A stretch of 64,000 nucleotides of DNA, taken from assembly GCF_900113835.1 (NCBI RefSeq), contig NZ_FOQV01000003.1:496001-560000 (forward strand), in the 5' to 3' direction. Of the stretch, positions 43,352-51,053 are shown piece by piece. The stretch's first letter is position 1, and the number at the start of each line of letters is the position of its first letter. The notes below the pieces were generated by a model, which made no database searches, was not told the origin of the DNA, and was given only the letters and a program-made list of their open reading frames with translations. The DNA comes from Allobosea sp. OK403 (GTDB taxonomy: Bacteria; Pseudomonadota; Alphaproteobacteria; Rhizobiales; Beijerinckiaceae). Position numbers and translations under genes: made by a program.

Positions 43352-44244
43352 CAGAAATAACCCTCGCGCTTCTTCTTCTCCATCGATCCGGCCTGGTCGT
43401 GGTCGATCAGCCGGCCCGAACGCTCGGAGGTGCGCGCGACGAGCATCTCCTGCACGATCTCGGGAAGGGTGGTGGCAGAGGACGTCATCGCCGCCGTCAG
43501 CGGATAGCAGCCGAGCGTTCGGAAGCGGATGCTGCGAAGCTCAGGCTGCTCGCCCGGCAGCAGCGGCAGGCGCTCGTCGTCGACCATAATGAATTGGCCG
43601 CCGCGCTCGACGACCGGCCGCTCCGCCGCGAAGTAGAGCGGCACGATCGGGATGCTCTCCCGCATGATGTATTGCCAGATGTCGAGCTCGGTCCAGTTCG
43701 AGAGCGGGAAGACCCGGATCGATTGGCCCTGGTCGATCCGCGTATTGTAGAGGTTCCAGAGTTCCGGCCGCTGGTTCTTGGGCTCCCAGCCGTGATGTTG
43801 CGTGCGGAACGAGAAGATCCTCTCCTTCGCGCGGCTCTTTTCCTCGTCGCGACGGGCGCCGCCGAACGCCGCGTCGAAACCATGCTGCGTCAGCGCTTGC
43901 TTCAGGGCGTCGGTCTTCATGATGTTGGTGTAGACGGACGAGCTGTGGCTGAACGGCGTCACGCTGGCATCGTGCCCTTCCCGGTTGAGCGCGACCAGAA
44001 GCTCCATGCCCGCACGCTTCGCCGCCTGGTCCCGGAAGGCGATCATCTCGCGGAACTTCCAGCCGGTGTCGATGTGGAGAAGGGGAAAAGGCGGTTTTGA
44101 GGGATGGAAGGCCTTCGCCGCGAGATGCAGCATAACCGACGAATCCTTGCCGATGGAATAGAGCATCACCGGCTTGCGGAATTCAGCCGCAACCTCGCGC
44201 ATGATGTGAATCGATTCGGCTTCCAGCGCGTCGAGATGGGTCAT
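43351..44244 (-). CDS. cysD: sulfate adenylyltransferase subunit 2
   Basis: CysD is the catalytic ATP sulfurylase subunit that forms APS from sulfate with help from the CysN GTPase. The 297-residue protein has the PP-loop [30 protein letters not shown] and [15 protein letters not shown], and ends with the typical EKKKREGYF. The ATG at 44244 directly follows a GGGGAGG site; the longer open frame is rejected because the family begins with [15 protein letters not shown]. The promoter should be in the 262-bp spacer shared with the divergent P450 gene, so sulfate activation and the biosynthetic genes may be co-regulated. Confidence 0.97.
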   Translation of the reverse strand: MTHLDALEAESIHIMREVAAEFRKPVMLYSIGKDSSVMLHLAAKAFHPSKPPFPLLHIDTGWKFREMIAFRDQAAKRAGMELLVALNREGHDASVTPFSHSSSVYTNIMKTDALKQALTQHGFDAAFGGARRDEEKSRAKERIFSFRTQHHGWEPKNQRPELWNLYNTRIDQGQSIRVFPLSNWTELDIWQYIMRESIPIVPLYFAAERPVVERGGQFIMVDDERLPLLPGEQPELRSIRFRTLGCYPLTAAMTSSATTLPEIVQEMLVARTSERSGRLIDHDQAGSMEKKKREGYF

Positions 44245-44506
44245 CACCTCCCCGCTCCCGAGAGCGCCTGCTCGCTCCGCTCCGCGGGTCAATGGTCCAG
44301 GCGGCGAGGTTCTCGGCATGACGGTCAAGCTGGAGGGTCCAAGACGCTGGTAAGGAGGCATAGTTCGCAGTCACGGCCCGGACGGATGGGCTGGTGGCGA
44401 CGCTCGAAGGATGGTGTCACCGCCATGCCTGTGGACAGGCCGCGCATCGTGACTTAACGCGGAATCGTTGGCGTTCAAGGATCGCCCCTGCAATTGTCGG
44501 GCTTAC

Positions 44507-46018
44507 ATGCACGATCGTTCCCCTGCCTCCGATTCGTCCAGCGGCTTGGCCGCAGCGGGCTCCCCGTCGAAGCCGGACACACTCTGGAACAAGGCCACCT
44601 CGTGGCTCTACCGGCCGGCGCCCATCATCGAGCGGCGCGGCCCCGCCGAGTTCGTTCCCTGCCATCCGGAGCCGTTGCGGAAAGATCCCAATCTCGTTCA
44701 GATCGTGCTCGGCGCGCGCCATAATCTGATCAGCGGGTGGATGGCGGACCATTATCGCTCCGGAATCGACAGCTTCCGCATCGCGCGCCGGCAGATCGTC
44801 GTCGTCAACTCGCCCGAATACATCAAATACGTTCTCGTCACGCGGCACGCCAATTTCGAGCGGAAGAGCCCGCAGATGCGGAGGGCGCTCGAAGCCTTGC
44901 TGGGCGATGGCCTCTTCATCAGCGACGGCGATGTCTGGAAGAAGCGCCGCCCCCTCGTCGCAGACATCGTCCACAAGCGCCGCCTGCCGGAATTCGGCCA
45001 GACGATGGAGGATGCTGCCCTCGCCGTCGCCGATGAGTGGGCCCGCCTGCCGGAGGGGGCGGAAGTCGAGCTGACCGAAGAGATGGGGCGCCTCACCGCG
45101 GCCATCATATCCCGCGCCGTCTTCGGCAAGAGCATCGCCCGCGAAGCGGCGCAACAGGTCGTCGACGGCTTCAGCGCTTATCAACGCGCCGCCGATTCGT
45201 TCAATCTCGCCTATTTCCTCGGCGCGGATGAGGGCTGGCCCGCGCGTGGCGGCAGAAGACGACGCCGGGCGATCGCGATGGTGCATGGCGTAGTCGAGAG
45301 CGTCATCAACGCCCATCTCGCCGGTGAAGGCGATGCGGGCTCGATGGTCGACCTGCTGATCCGCCGTAACCAGCGAAGCGCTGCCGCCCCGCTGGACGTC
45401 ACCGCCCTGCGCAACGAGGCGGCGACGATCTTCATGGCGGGGCATGAGACCACGGCGACGACGCTGACCTGGGCCTGGTATCTCCTGGCGAACGCGCCAT
45501 GGGTGGCGCAAAAGCTCCATGAGGAAATCGAGGCGGTTTGCGGCAGCCGGCCGCCGGCCTTGTCGGACCTGCCGCAGCTAGGCTGGTGCCGCGCGGTCAT
45601 ACAGGAGACCTTGCGCCTCTACCCGCCCGTGCCGCTGCTGCCGAGGCAAGCGCTCGAGGCTGACAGGATCGGCCATATCAAGGTCGAGAAATCGGCGCTG
45701 ATCATGATCGCGCCCTGGCTGCTGCACCGCGCGGCCGATCTCTGGGACAAGCCGAACCATTTCCTGCCGGAGCGGTTCCTCAATGGCGCCAGTATCAACC
45801 CTTTCGCCTTCATCCCCTTCGCGGTCGGCCCGCGGATCTGCCCGGGCATGAATTTCGGCCAGGACGAAGCCACGCTCTGCCTGGCCATACTGGCGCAACG
45901 CTTCACCGTGACCCCGCGCGAGGGCTACAAGGTCGAGCCGGTCTGCCGGCTGACGCTGCGCCCCAATGGCGGCCTGCCGGCGCGCGTGATGCGGCGTTCG
46001 ACCGACCGCCTCATGTGA
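44507..46018 (+). CDS. cytochrome P450
   Basis: The 503-residue protein has every P450 hallmark: I-helix oxygen-activation motif FMAGHETTATTL, the K-helix ETLRL, and the heme loop FAVGPRICPGMNF with the thiolate cysteine. A soluble, bacterial-type protein is expected since there is no N-terminal anchor. It looks like fatty-acid/alkane-hydroxylating P450s (CYP4/CYP102-like C-terminal half), but the substrate cannot be read. It opens the rightward group P450, 49-codon ORF, KDSR-like reductase, which together with the PKS and oxoamine synthase resembles fumonisin-type biosynthesis, where P450s hydroxylate the long chain. Confidence 0.93.
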   Translation: MHDRSPASDSSSGLAAAGSPSKPDTLWNKATSWLYRPAPIIERRGPAEFVPCHPEPLRKDPNLVQIVLGARHNLISGWMADHYRSGIDSFRIARRQIVVVNSPEYIKYVLVTRHANFERKSPQMRRALEALLGDGLFISDGDVWKKRRPLVADIVHKRRLPEFGQTMEDAALAVADEWARLPEGAEVELTEEMGRLTAAIISRAVFGKSIAREAAQQVVDGFSAYQRAADSFNLAYFLGADEGWPARGGRRRRRAIAMVHGVVESVINAHLAGEGDAGSMVDLLIRRNQRSAAAPLDVTALRNEAATIFMAGHETTATTLTWAWYLLANAPWVAQKLHEEIEAVCGSRPPALSDLPQLGWCRAVIQETLRLYPPVPLLPRQALEADRIGHIKVEKSALIMIAPWLLHRAADLWDKPNHFLPERFLNGASINPFAFIPFAVGPRICPGMNFGQDEATLCLAILAQRFTVTPREGYKVEPVCRLTLRPNGGLPARVMRRSTDRLM

Positions 46019-46020
46019 CG

Positions 46021-46170
46021 ATGGGATCTGCCGGCATGTCCTTCACGCTCACCCCGGACAACGCCCCGCTCGCCGATGTCGCGGGGCTCAATGCCCCGAT
46101 CGGGTCGACCATCCTGAAGCATCTCGACCAGTGGTATTATCTGGATGATTCCATCGGAGCGATCGCATAA
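46021..46170 (+). CDS. 49-residue hypothetical protein
   Basis: This small frame begins at an ATG 2 bp after the P450 stop and ends 36 bp before the reductase start, filling the gap exactly. It could also start at the sixth codon (MSFTLTPDNAPLADVAGLNA). The sequence ILKHLDQWYYLDDS in the middle looks like a short amphipathic helix; there is no known domain. Its position between two co-directional biosynthetic genes argues for translation, but length and the lack of homologues known to me keep confidence low. Confidence 0.45.
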   Translation: MGSAGMSFTLTPDNAPLADVAGLNAPIGSTILKHLDQWYYLDDSIGAIA

Positions 46171-46206
46171 CCGATGGCTCTTGCCCGCCCGGCCGGAGGA
46201 GGCCCG

Positions 46207-47031
46207 ATGCCTGCAGATCCCGCGGTGAAGGTCGCCGTCATCTCCGGCGGGTCGAGCGGAATTGGCCTGGCCTGCGCCCGCGGTCTCCTGGCGCGGGGCT
46301 ACCAGGTGGTGCTGCTCGCTCGCGACCTGGACAGGCTCCAGATGGCCCGGGCGGAGCTCGGACCGGATTTCGCGGCCTCCATCGAACTCATCCCCACCGA
46401 TGTCGATGACGCCTCCTCCTGCCTGGCTGCGATCGAGGCCGTCACGCATCGCTATGGGCGCATCGACTGGCTCATCACCTCGGCCGGCATCGTCGAGCCG
46501 GGGATGTTTCTCGATCTCGATCTCGCCGCCCACCGGGCGCAGATGGAGACCAATTATTTCGGCACGCTCCATCTGGTCCAGGCAGTGGCCCCCCTGATGC
46601 GACAGACGGGCGGCAGGATCACCCTGGTGTCGTCCGGGGCAGCCTTCCTCGGCATTGCCGGCTACAGCGCCTATGCGCCGAGCAAATTCGCGGTTCGGGC
46701 TCTGGCGGAGATCCTGCGCCTGGAGCTCGAGCCTGAGGGCATAGCGGTCAGCGTCGCCTTCCCGCCCGATACCGAGACGCCGCAGCTTGAGCAGGAGAGG
46801 CGAAATCGCCCCCCGGTGACACGCCTGGTTTCGGAGAAAGCGGGGGTCATGACGGCCAAACAGGTGGCCGAAGGCATCATCAGCCGCGCGGAGACGGGCG
46901 CGTTCGTCTTGACCCTGTCGGTGCCGATCGCATTCCTGGCCCGGTTTCATAGCCTCTACGGACCGCTTTTTGCTTGGCAGCAGCGACGCCTGCTGAAACG
47001 CCTCGGACTGCAGCGGGCTTCGTCCGGATAA
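46207..47031 (+). CDS. SDR resembling 3-ketodihydrosphingosine reductase
   Basis: The 274-residue short-chain dehydrogenase has the cofactor motif ISGGSSGIGLACARGLL, catalytic Ser in VSSGAAFLG and YSAYAPSKFAVRALAE (Tyr-x3-Lys). The following segment SVAFPPDTETPQLEQERRNR then PPVTRLVSEKAGVM is very like the eukaryotic KDSR/FVT1 family, which reduces the 3-keto group after serine palmitoyltransferase. The C terminus is hydrophobic (FLARFHSLYGPLFAWQQ), as in membrane-associated KDSR. The ATG at 46207 has GGAGGAGG upstream, preferred over 46174. An oxoamine synthase at 49698 provides the matching preceding reaction. Confidence 0.85.
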   Translation: MPADPAVKVAVISGGSSGIGLACARGLLARGYQVVLLARDLDRLQMARAELGPDFAASIELIPTDVDDASSCLAAIEAVTHRYGRIDWLITSAGIVEPGMFLDLDLAAHRAQMETNYFGTLHLVQAVAPLMRQTGGRITLVSSGAAFLGIAGYSAYAPSKFAVRALAEILRLELEPEGIAVSVAFPPDTETPQLEQERRNRPPVTRLVSEKAGVMTAKQVAEGIISRAETGAFVLTLSVPIAFLARFHSLYGPLFAWQQRRLLKRLGLQRASSG

Positions 47032-47038
47032 ACCGCCG

Positions 47039-47144
47039 CTAGAGCATTTCCGCGTTTCTCCGAATCGCGGAAGTTCTCTAACTCTTTGTTTTAAAGCGTT
47101 TTCTTCACGCGAACCGGTGTCCACTTCGCTCGAAAACGCTCTAG
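47039..47144 (+). repeat. 106-bp palindromic repeat, long type, copy 2
   Basis: CTAGAGCATTTCCGCG opens the element and GAAAACGCTCTAG closes it. The first half folds around TTTCTCCGAATC, the second pairs AGCGTTTTC with GAAAACGCT around TTCACGCGAACCGG. It lies between the reductase and the sulfotransferase-like gene, in the same orientation as copy 1. Confidence 0.85.
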
Positions 47145-47195
47145 CCGGAGCACGGCAAAGCTCCTATCGCGACGGAATAGTCTATGAGCGCCTGA

Positions 47196-47984
47196 ATGAT
47201 ATATATCTGTTATGGCATCACGAAATCAGCGAGCACTTTCCTCTATCAATTGACGGAGGAAACCTTTCGGGCAGCCGGCCGGAAAATCATGCGACTTGGA
47301 TCGCCATACAGGGCGAGCGATTCCGTCGAGAATTACTTCGATTTCGTCAATATCGATCTGCTGAGCGAAATCCAAGATCTCGCGAAAGGACGCGATATCG
47401 TCCTGAAAACACACGGACCGCCACTGGCTGGGATCGCCGAGCTCGTCGCATCCGGGCATGTTCTTGCGAGTTCATCAATTCGCGACCCGCGGGAGATCGC
47501 GTTGTCGATGATCGACCACGGCCACCGCTCTCGACAGTGGAAGAGCGCTCGCTTCTCCGAGTTCGTCCATGTCGATGATACGCTGAACGCCCTCGATATC
47601 CAGATCGGCATTTTCCAGAGCTGGGCGAACATAAAGGGCGTCAAGATCTTCAAATACAACGATATCTGCTACGACAGCGCCTCGGTTGTGACGGGCATCG
47701 CGAGCCATATCGGCGCGGAGGTCGATGCCGACAAGGTTTTGAATAAATTCAAAAGCAAAACAACGATCGGCCAGTTCAGCAAAGGCAAGGCGCTGAGATA
47801 CACGGAGCTGAGCTCGGAAGACCAAGAGATCTTTCTCGAACGATACGCCGACCTCTATAAGGCGTTCGAATTCGAGACTGCGAACGCCCGCCGGGTCGCG
47901 GAGGAGCAGAAGGGGCGCGCTCTGCGCCCTTCGGGCGAACTGATTCAGCACCTGATCAATTTCAGAAGACGATTCCGCATCTGA
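47196..47984 (+). CDS. sulfotransferase-like protein
   Basis: The 262-residue product opens with MIYICYGITKSASTFLYQLT, matching the PAPS 5'-phosphosulfate-binding loop of sulfotransferases (hydrophobic strand, Lys-Ser-x-Ser-Thr), and has SSIRDPREIALSM as the 3'-phosphate-binding loop. Such enzymes put sulfate on hydroxyls of lipids, sugars or polyketides. PAPS can be supplied by the cysD/cysNC pair 3 kb away. The gene is separated from the P450/reductase group by a palindromic repeat, but reads in the same direction. The acceptor is not predictable. Confidence 0.75.
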   Translation: MIYICYGITKSASTFLYQLTEETFRAAGRKIMRLGSPYRASDSVENYFDFVNIDLLSEIQDLAKGRDIVLKTHGPPLAGIAELVASGHVLASSSIRDPREIALSMIDHGHRSRQWKSARFSEFVHVDDTLNALDIQIGIFQSWANIKGVKIFKYNDICYDSASVVTGIASHIGAEVDADKVLNKFKSKTTIGQFSKGKALRYTELSSEDQEIFLERYADLYKAFEFETANARRVAEEQKGRALRPSGELIQHLINFRRRFRI

Positions 47985-48028
47985 CTTGATTGCGATGGCG
48001 CGGATCCTCCTCCGATCCGATGCGCGCC

Positions 48029-48083
48029 AGAGCAGGATGCGAAAAAGTGGGCACCGGTTTTTCGCATCCTGCTCCGGCTCTAG
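48029..48083. repeat. palindromic intergenic repeat, short type
   Basis: AGAGCAGGATGCGAAAAA and TTTTTCGCATCCTGCTC form a nearly perfect long hairpin around GTGGGCACCGG. It is the same family as 11498-11545. It lies between the convergent sulfotransferase-like and glycosyltransferase genes, where it could act as a two-way transcription stop. Confidence 0.75.
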
Positions 48084-48100
48084 GAGGAGCAGGCCGCCTT

Positions 48101-49426
48101 CTATCCCAGCACGCGATCATAGACCGCCTTCATCCGCTCGGCGTAGCGCTCCGGGGAAAAGAACTCCGCACGTTTCCGTCCACGGCTGGACAGCTCGGCG
48201 CGCAGATCCGCATCCGCATCGATCGCCTTGATGGCATCGCGGATGTCCTCGGTCTTGTAGGGATTGACCAGCATTGCCGCGTCCCCGGCGACCTCCGGAA
48301 GGGAGCTTGTGTTCGATGTGATCGTCGGTGTCCCCAGCAGCATCGCCTCCAGAACCGGCAGACCGAAGCCCTCATATAGTGACGGGAACAGGACCGCACG
48401 GGCCCCCCGGACCAGCGACAGGAGCGACGCCCGGGGAACATAGGGCAAGCGTTGGACGCGACGCTCCGGCTTGATATGCGTGCCGTCGAAGCGCCAGCTC
48501 ATCAGGCGCTCGTCCTCGATCACTTCAAGGTCACGCTCATATTGCCAGCCAAGCCCGCCCACGAGCACGAGGGGCCGGGTCGTCCCTGAAGCCGCGAAGG
48601 CCTCGACCATGCGCGAGATGTTCTTCTTCGGCTCGACCGCCCCCAGGAACAGAAAATACTCCTTGAAGTCCAGCCCATAACGGTTGCCGATATCGCGCGC
48701 GGCATCGTCATCCGAGATCGACAATGCGGCCGGGTCCAGCGAAACGGACTGCCATGTATTGGTTATACGGCCCTCCGGAACGTCAAAAAATTCCAAGACA
48801 TCCCGCCTCGTGAACTCCGACACAGCAACAATATGGTCGGCCTTGCTCAAAATATGCTTGGTCATATTGTAGAAGTATTTCTTATTATCGAGCGTCGAAT
48901 AAGGCAATCTCAGCGGCACTATATCGTGAATGGTATAGACGTTGGCCGAATTCTTCACGAAAGCCGGCGTCGGACGCGTCGCGTGAAACAGATCATGGCG
49001 CCCCTCGGGCACCACCGCCATGCGCCGGCCGAAGCGATTGAAATGCAGATAGGACCGCTCCCACAATCGCACGGCCCCTTGCGTCGGATGCCGCCTTTCG
49101 GCAGCTGTTCCCGAGCTCGGATCCAGGACGATGCGCGGCGCCGGCAACCGCTGCGCCTTCGCTCCACCGGGAACGCCGATCGTCCAGTCGACCGCGCGAC
49201 CGGCCCATTGCAGCGGGTCGATGGCTTTCGGATCGACGACGTCGCTCAGAGCGACTTCCGACAGCAGAGGGTCGCGACGGTTGATAGCGCGGTCGATGCC
49301 GATCAACAGCTCGACATCATGGCCGAGCCCGCTCGCCGTATGCGCGAGGTTGCGCGCATAGGTGGCTATCCCCGTGCCCTGCTTCAGGGTCAGGGCGTGG
49401 GCTTCGAGAAGGATGTTCTTTGACAC
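48101..49426 (-). CDS. glycosyltransferase, GT4-like
   Basis: The 441-residue enzyme has the GT-B layout of family 4 glycosyltransferases: N-terminal GTGIATYARNLAHTASGLGH, a linker with VYTIHDIVPLRLPY and VSEFTRRDVLEFFDV, and a C-terminal nucleotide-sugar domain with YFLFLGAVEPKKNISRMVEA and the E-x7-E motif in LYEGFGLPVLEAMLLGTP. It transfers a sugar with retention of configuration in most family members. The GTG at 49426 follows AAAGAGG; the extra upstream codons (MFYRIFFTRTG) come from the adjacent palindromic repeat and are rejected. It is downstream of the PKS-oxoamine synthase pair on the same strand. Confidence 0.88.
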   Translation of the reverse strand: MSKNILLEAHALTLKQGTGIATYARNLAHTASGLGHDVELLIGIDRAINRRDPLLSEVALSDVVDPKAIDPLQWAGRAVDWTIGVPGGAKAQRLPAPRIVLDPSSGTAAERRHPTQGAVRLWERSYLHFNRFGRRMAVVPEGRHDLFHATRPTPAFVKNSANVYTIHDIVPLRLPYSTLDNKKYFYNMTKHILSKADHIVAVSEFTRRDVLEFFDVPEGRITNTWQSVSLDPAALSISDDDAARDIGNRYGLDFKEYFLFLGAVEPKKNISRMVEAFAASGTTRPLVLVGGLGWQYERDLEVIEDERLMSWRFDGTHIKPERRVQRLPYVPRASLLSLVRGARAVLFPSLYEGFGLPVLEAMLLGTPTITSNTSSLPEVAGDAAMLVNPYKTEDIRDAIKAIDADADLRAELSSRGRKRAEFFSPERYAERMKAVYDRVLG

Positions 49427-49445
49427 CGGTAGCCGCCTCTTTGCG

Positions 49446-49551
49446 CTAGAGCATTTTCGAGCGAAGTGGACACCGGTTCGCGTGAAGAAAATGCGATAAA
49501 ACAAATAGTTAGAGTATTTTCGCGATTCGGAGAAACGCGGAAATGCTCTAG
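49446..49551 (-). repeat. 106-bp palindromic repeat, long type, copy 3
   Basis: This copy is inverted relative to copies 1 and 2: GAGCATTTTCGAGCGAAGTG comes first and GCGGAAATGCTCTAG last. It lies in the 271-bp spacer between the oxoamine synthase and glycosyltransferase genes, just upstream of the glycosyltransferase start; the rest of that spacer shows no gene. Confidence 0.85.
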
Positions 49552-49697
49552 ATCACGTCGCAGTCGGGTGAATTGTCCAGAACTCTTCGTCGCGCGCAGG
49601 ACGGCAGCCTGCTGCATCGGGCAATGCGGCAAACTCCGAGAGACGAGCTTTCGCCTCCGTCGCGAGGCCAGCCAAAAGCCTCTGGTTTCATCCGGCT

Positions 49698-51053
49698 CTA
49701 GCGGCGCAGGATCTCCTTCAGCGAGACATCAGCGAGAGCGCCGACTTCCTGCGCCACATAATCGACCGCATCGTCGATCTGCTGGTCGCTATGCGTTGCA
49801 TTGATGAAGAAGCGCAGCCTCGCGGCCTTCTCCGGAACGCCTGGCGGCACGATCGGGAAGGCGTTGATCCCCTTGGCAAGCAGCCGTTCGGCAAGGACCA
49901 GGGTCGCAACCGTCTCGCCGATGATGATCGGAATGACGCCGAAGCCCCAACTCGCGCCGGTGTCGAGCCCGGCTGCCACGGCGCGCGCATGGAAGCGCTG
50001 CGACTGGCGCTGCAGGCGCTCGACACGCTCCGGCTCACGCTCCATCAGCCGAAGCGCCACAGTGGAGGCGACGGCTGCCGGCGCCGGCATGCCCACGCTG
50101 TAAACGAAGCCGGGCGCCTGATGCTTGAGCAGATCGACCACGGCCTCGCAGCCCGCAACATAGCCGCCGCAGCTGACGAGGCTCTTTGAGAGCGTACCGA
50201 GCCAGAGATCGACCCCGTCCGGCGCCACCTGCTGATGCTCGAAGACGCCGCGTCCACGCGTCCCGAGGACACCGAGCCCATGAGCGTCGTCGATCATCAG
50301 CCAGGCGGAGAAGTCCTGCTTGATGGCGATCAGACGCCCGAGATCAGGCCCGTCGCCATCCATCGAAAACAACCCCTCGCTGACGATGAGCACCCGCTCG
50401 AAGCGACGGCGATCCGCAGCGAGCATCGCTTCGAGCGCGTCGAGATCGTTGTGGGGGAAAAGCCGTCGCGTGCAGCCGGCGAGCTGCGCGCCGACCACGA
50501 CGCAATTGTGGATGAGGGCATCATGGACGAGGAGGTCCTTCGGCCCGAGCAGGGTCGCAATCGTCGAGACCGCCCCGGCATGGCCGGACACGAAGGCGAT
50601 GCTGTCCTGCGCCTCGTAGTTCCGCGCGATCGCCCGCTCCAATTCGCGATGGACGCTGCGCTCGCCCGCGCTGATCCGGCTAGCGGACACCGAACTGCCG
50701 AACTCGTCGGCGGCTTTCGCGATGGCCTGGGTGATCTCGGGATGCCCGTTGAGGCCCAGATAGTCATAGGAGGCGAAGTTGACGACGGGTTTGCCTTCGA
50801 TGACGGAGACCGCGCCGGCCCTAACATCGTGCTGTCGATAATACGGGCTTTGCAATCCGGCGAAGGCTGCGAAGCCGCGCTGGAATTTCATCTGCTGATA
50901 GAGCGGGTGGTCTTCGAAGGCGACGCTGTATTGCTTCTCCGGCCGGCTCGGGCGTGCGGGGATCACTGGGGCAGCCTTCGGGGTCTCGCTCATCCGCGCC
51001 AGCAGATCCGCCAACGCATCATCGGACAATGGATTGCTGTCGCCAGTGGTCAT
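49698..51053 (-). CDS. alpha-oxoamine synthase (PLP-dependent acyltransferase)
   Basis: The 451-residue protein belongs to the fold-type I PLP family of serine palmitoyltransferase, 8-amino-7-oxononanoate synthase and 5-aminolevulinate synthase. Marks are FASYDYLGLNGHPE, VSGHAGAVSTIATLLG, MIDDAHGLGVLG and the Schiff-base Lys290 in LGTLSKSLVSCGG. These enzymes condense an amino acid with an acyl thioester and release CO2. An extra ~60-residue N-terminal part precedes the core. Its ATG overlaps the stop of the large PKS by four bases, so it most likely offloads the PKS-bound acyl chain, as Fum8 does in fumonisin synthesis. Which amino acid is used is unknown. Confidence 0.92.
   Translation of the reverse strand: MTTGDSNPLSDDALADLLARMSETPKAAPVIPARPSRPEKQYSVAFEDHPLYQQMKFQRGFAAFAGLQSPYYRQHDVRAGAVSVIEGKPVVNFASYDYLGLNGHPEITQAIAKAADEFGSSVSASRISAGERSVHRELERAIARNYEAQDSIAFVSGHAGAVSTIATLLGPKDLLVHDALIHNCVVVGAQLAGCTRRLFPHNDLDALEAMLAADRRRFERVLIVSEGLFSMDGDGPDLGRLIAIKQDFSAWLMIDDAHGLGVLGTRGRGVFEHQQVAPDGVDLWLGTLSKSLVSCGGYVAGCEAVVDLLKHQAPGFVYSVGMPAPAAVASTVALRLMEREPERVERLQRQSQRFHARAVAAGLDTGASWGFGVIPIIIGETVATLVLAERLLAKGINAFPIVPPGVPEKAARLRFFINATHSDQQIDDAVDYVAQEVGALADVSLKEILRR

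Noticed and set aside
45925..47124. 399-codon minus-strand frame over the KDSR-like gene
   Set aside because: Its N-terminal codons come from the palindromic repeat and the rest is antisense to a clear SDR.
49427..49504. N-terminal extension of the glycosyltransferase (MFYRIFF...)
   Set aside because: The codons lie in or next to the 106-bp repeat, and the same peptide appears wherever that repeat is translated.
49698..51053. Naming the oxoamine synthase bioF, hemA or spt
   Set aside because: The three families share the visible motifs; context favours offloading of the PKS chain, and no biotin or heme genes are adjacent.
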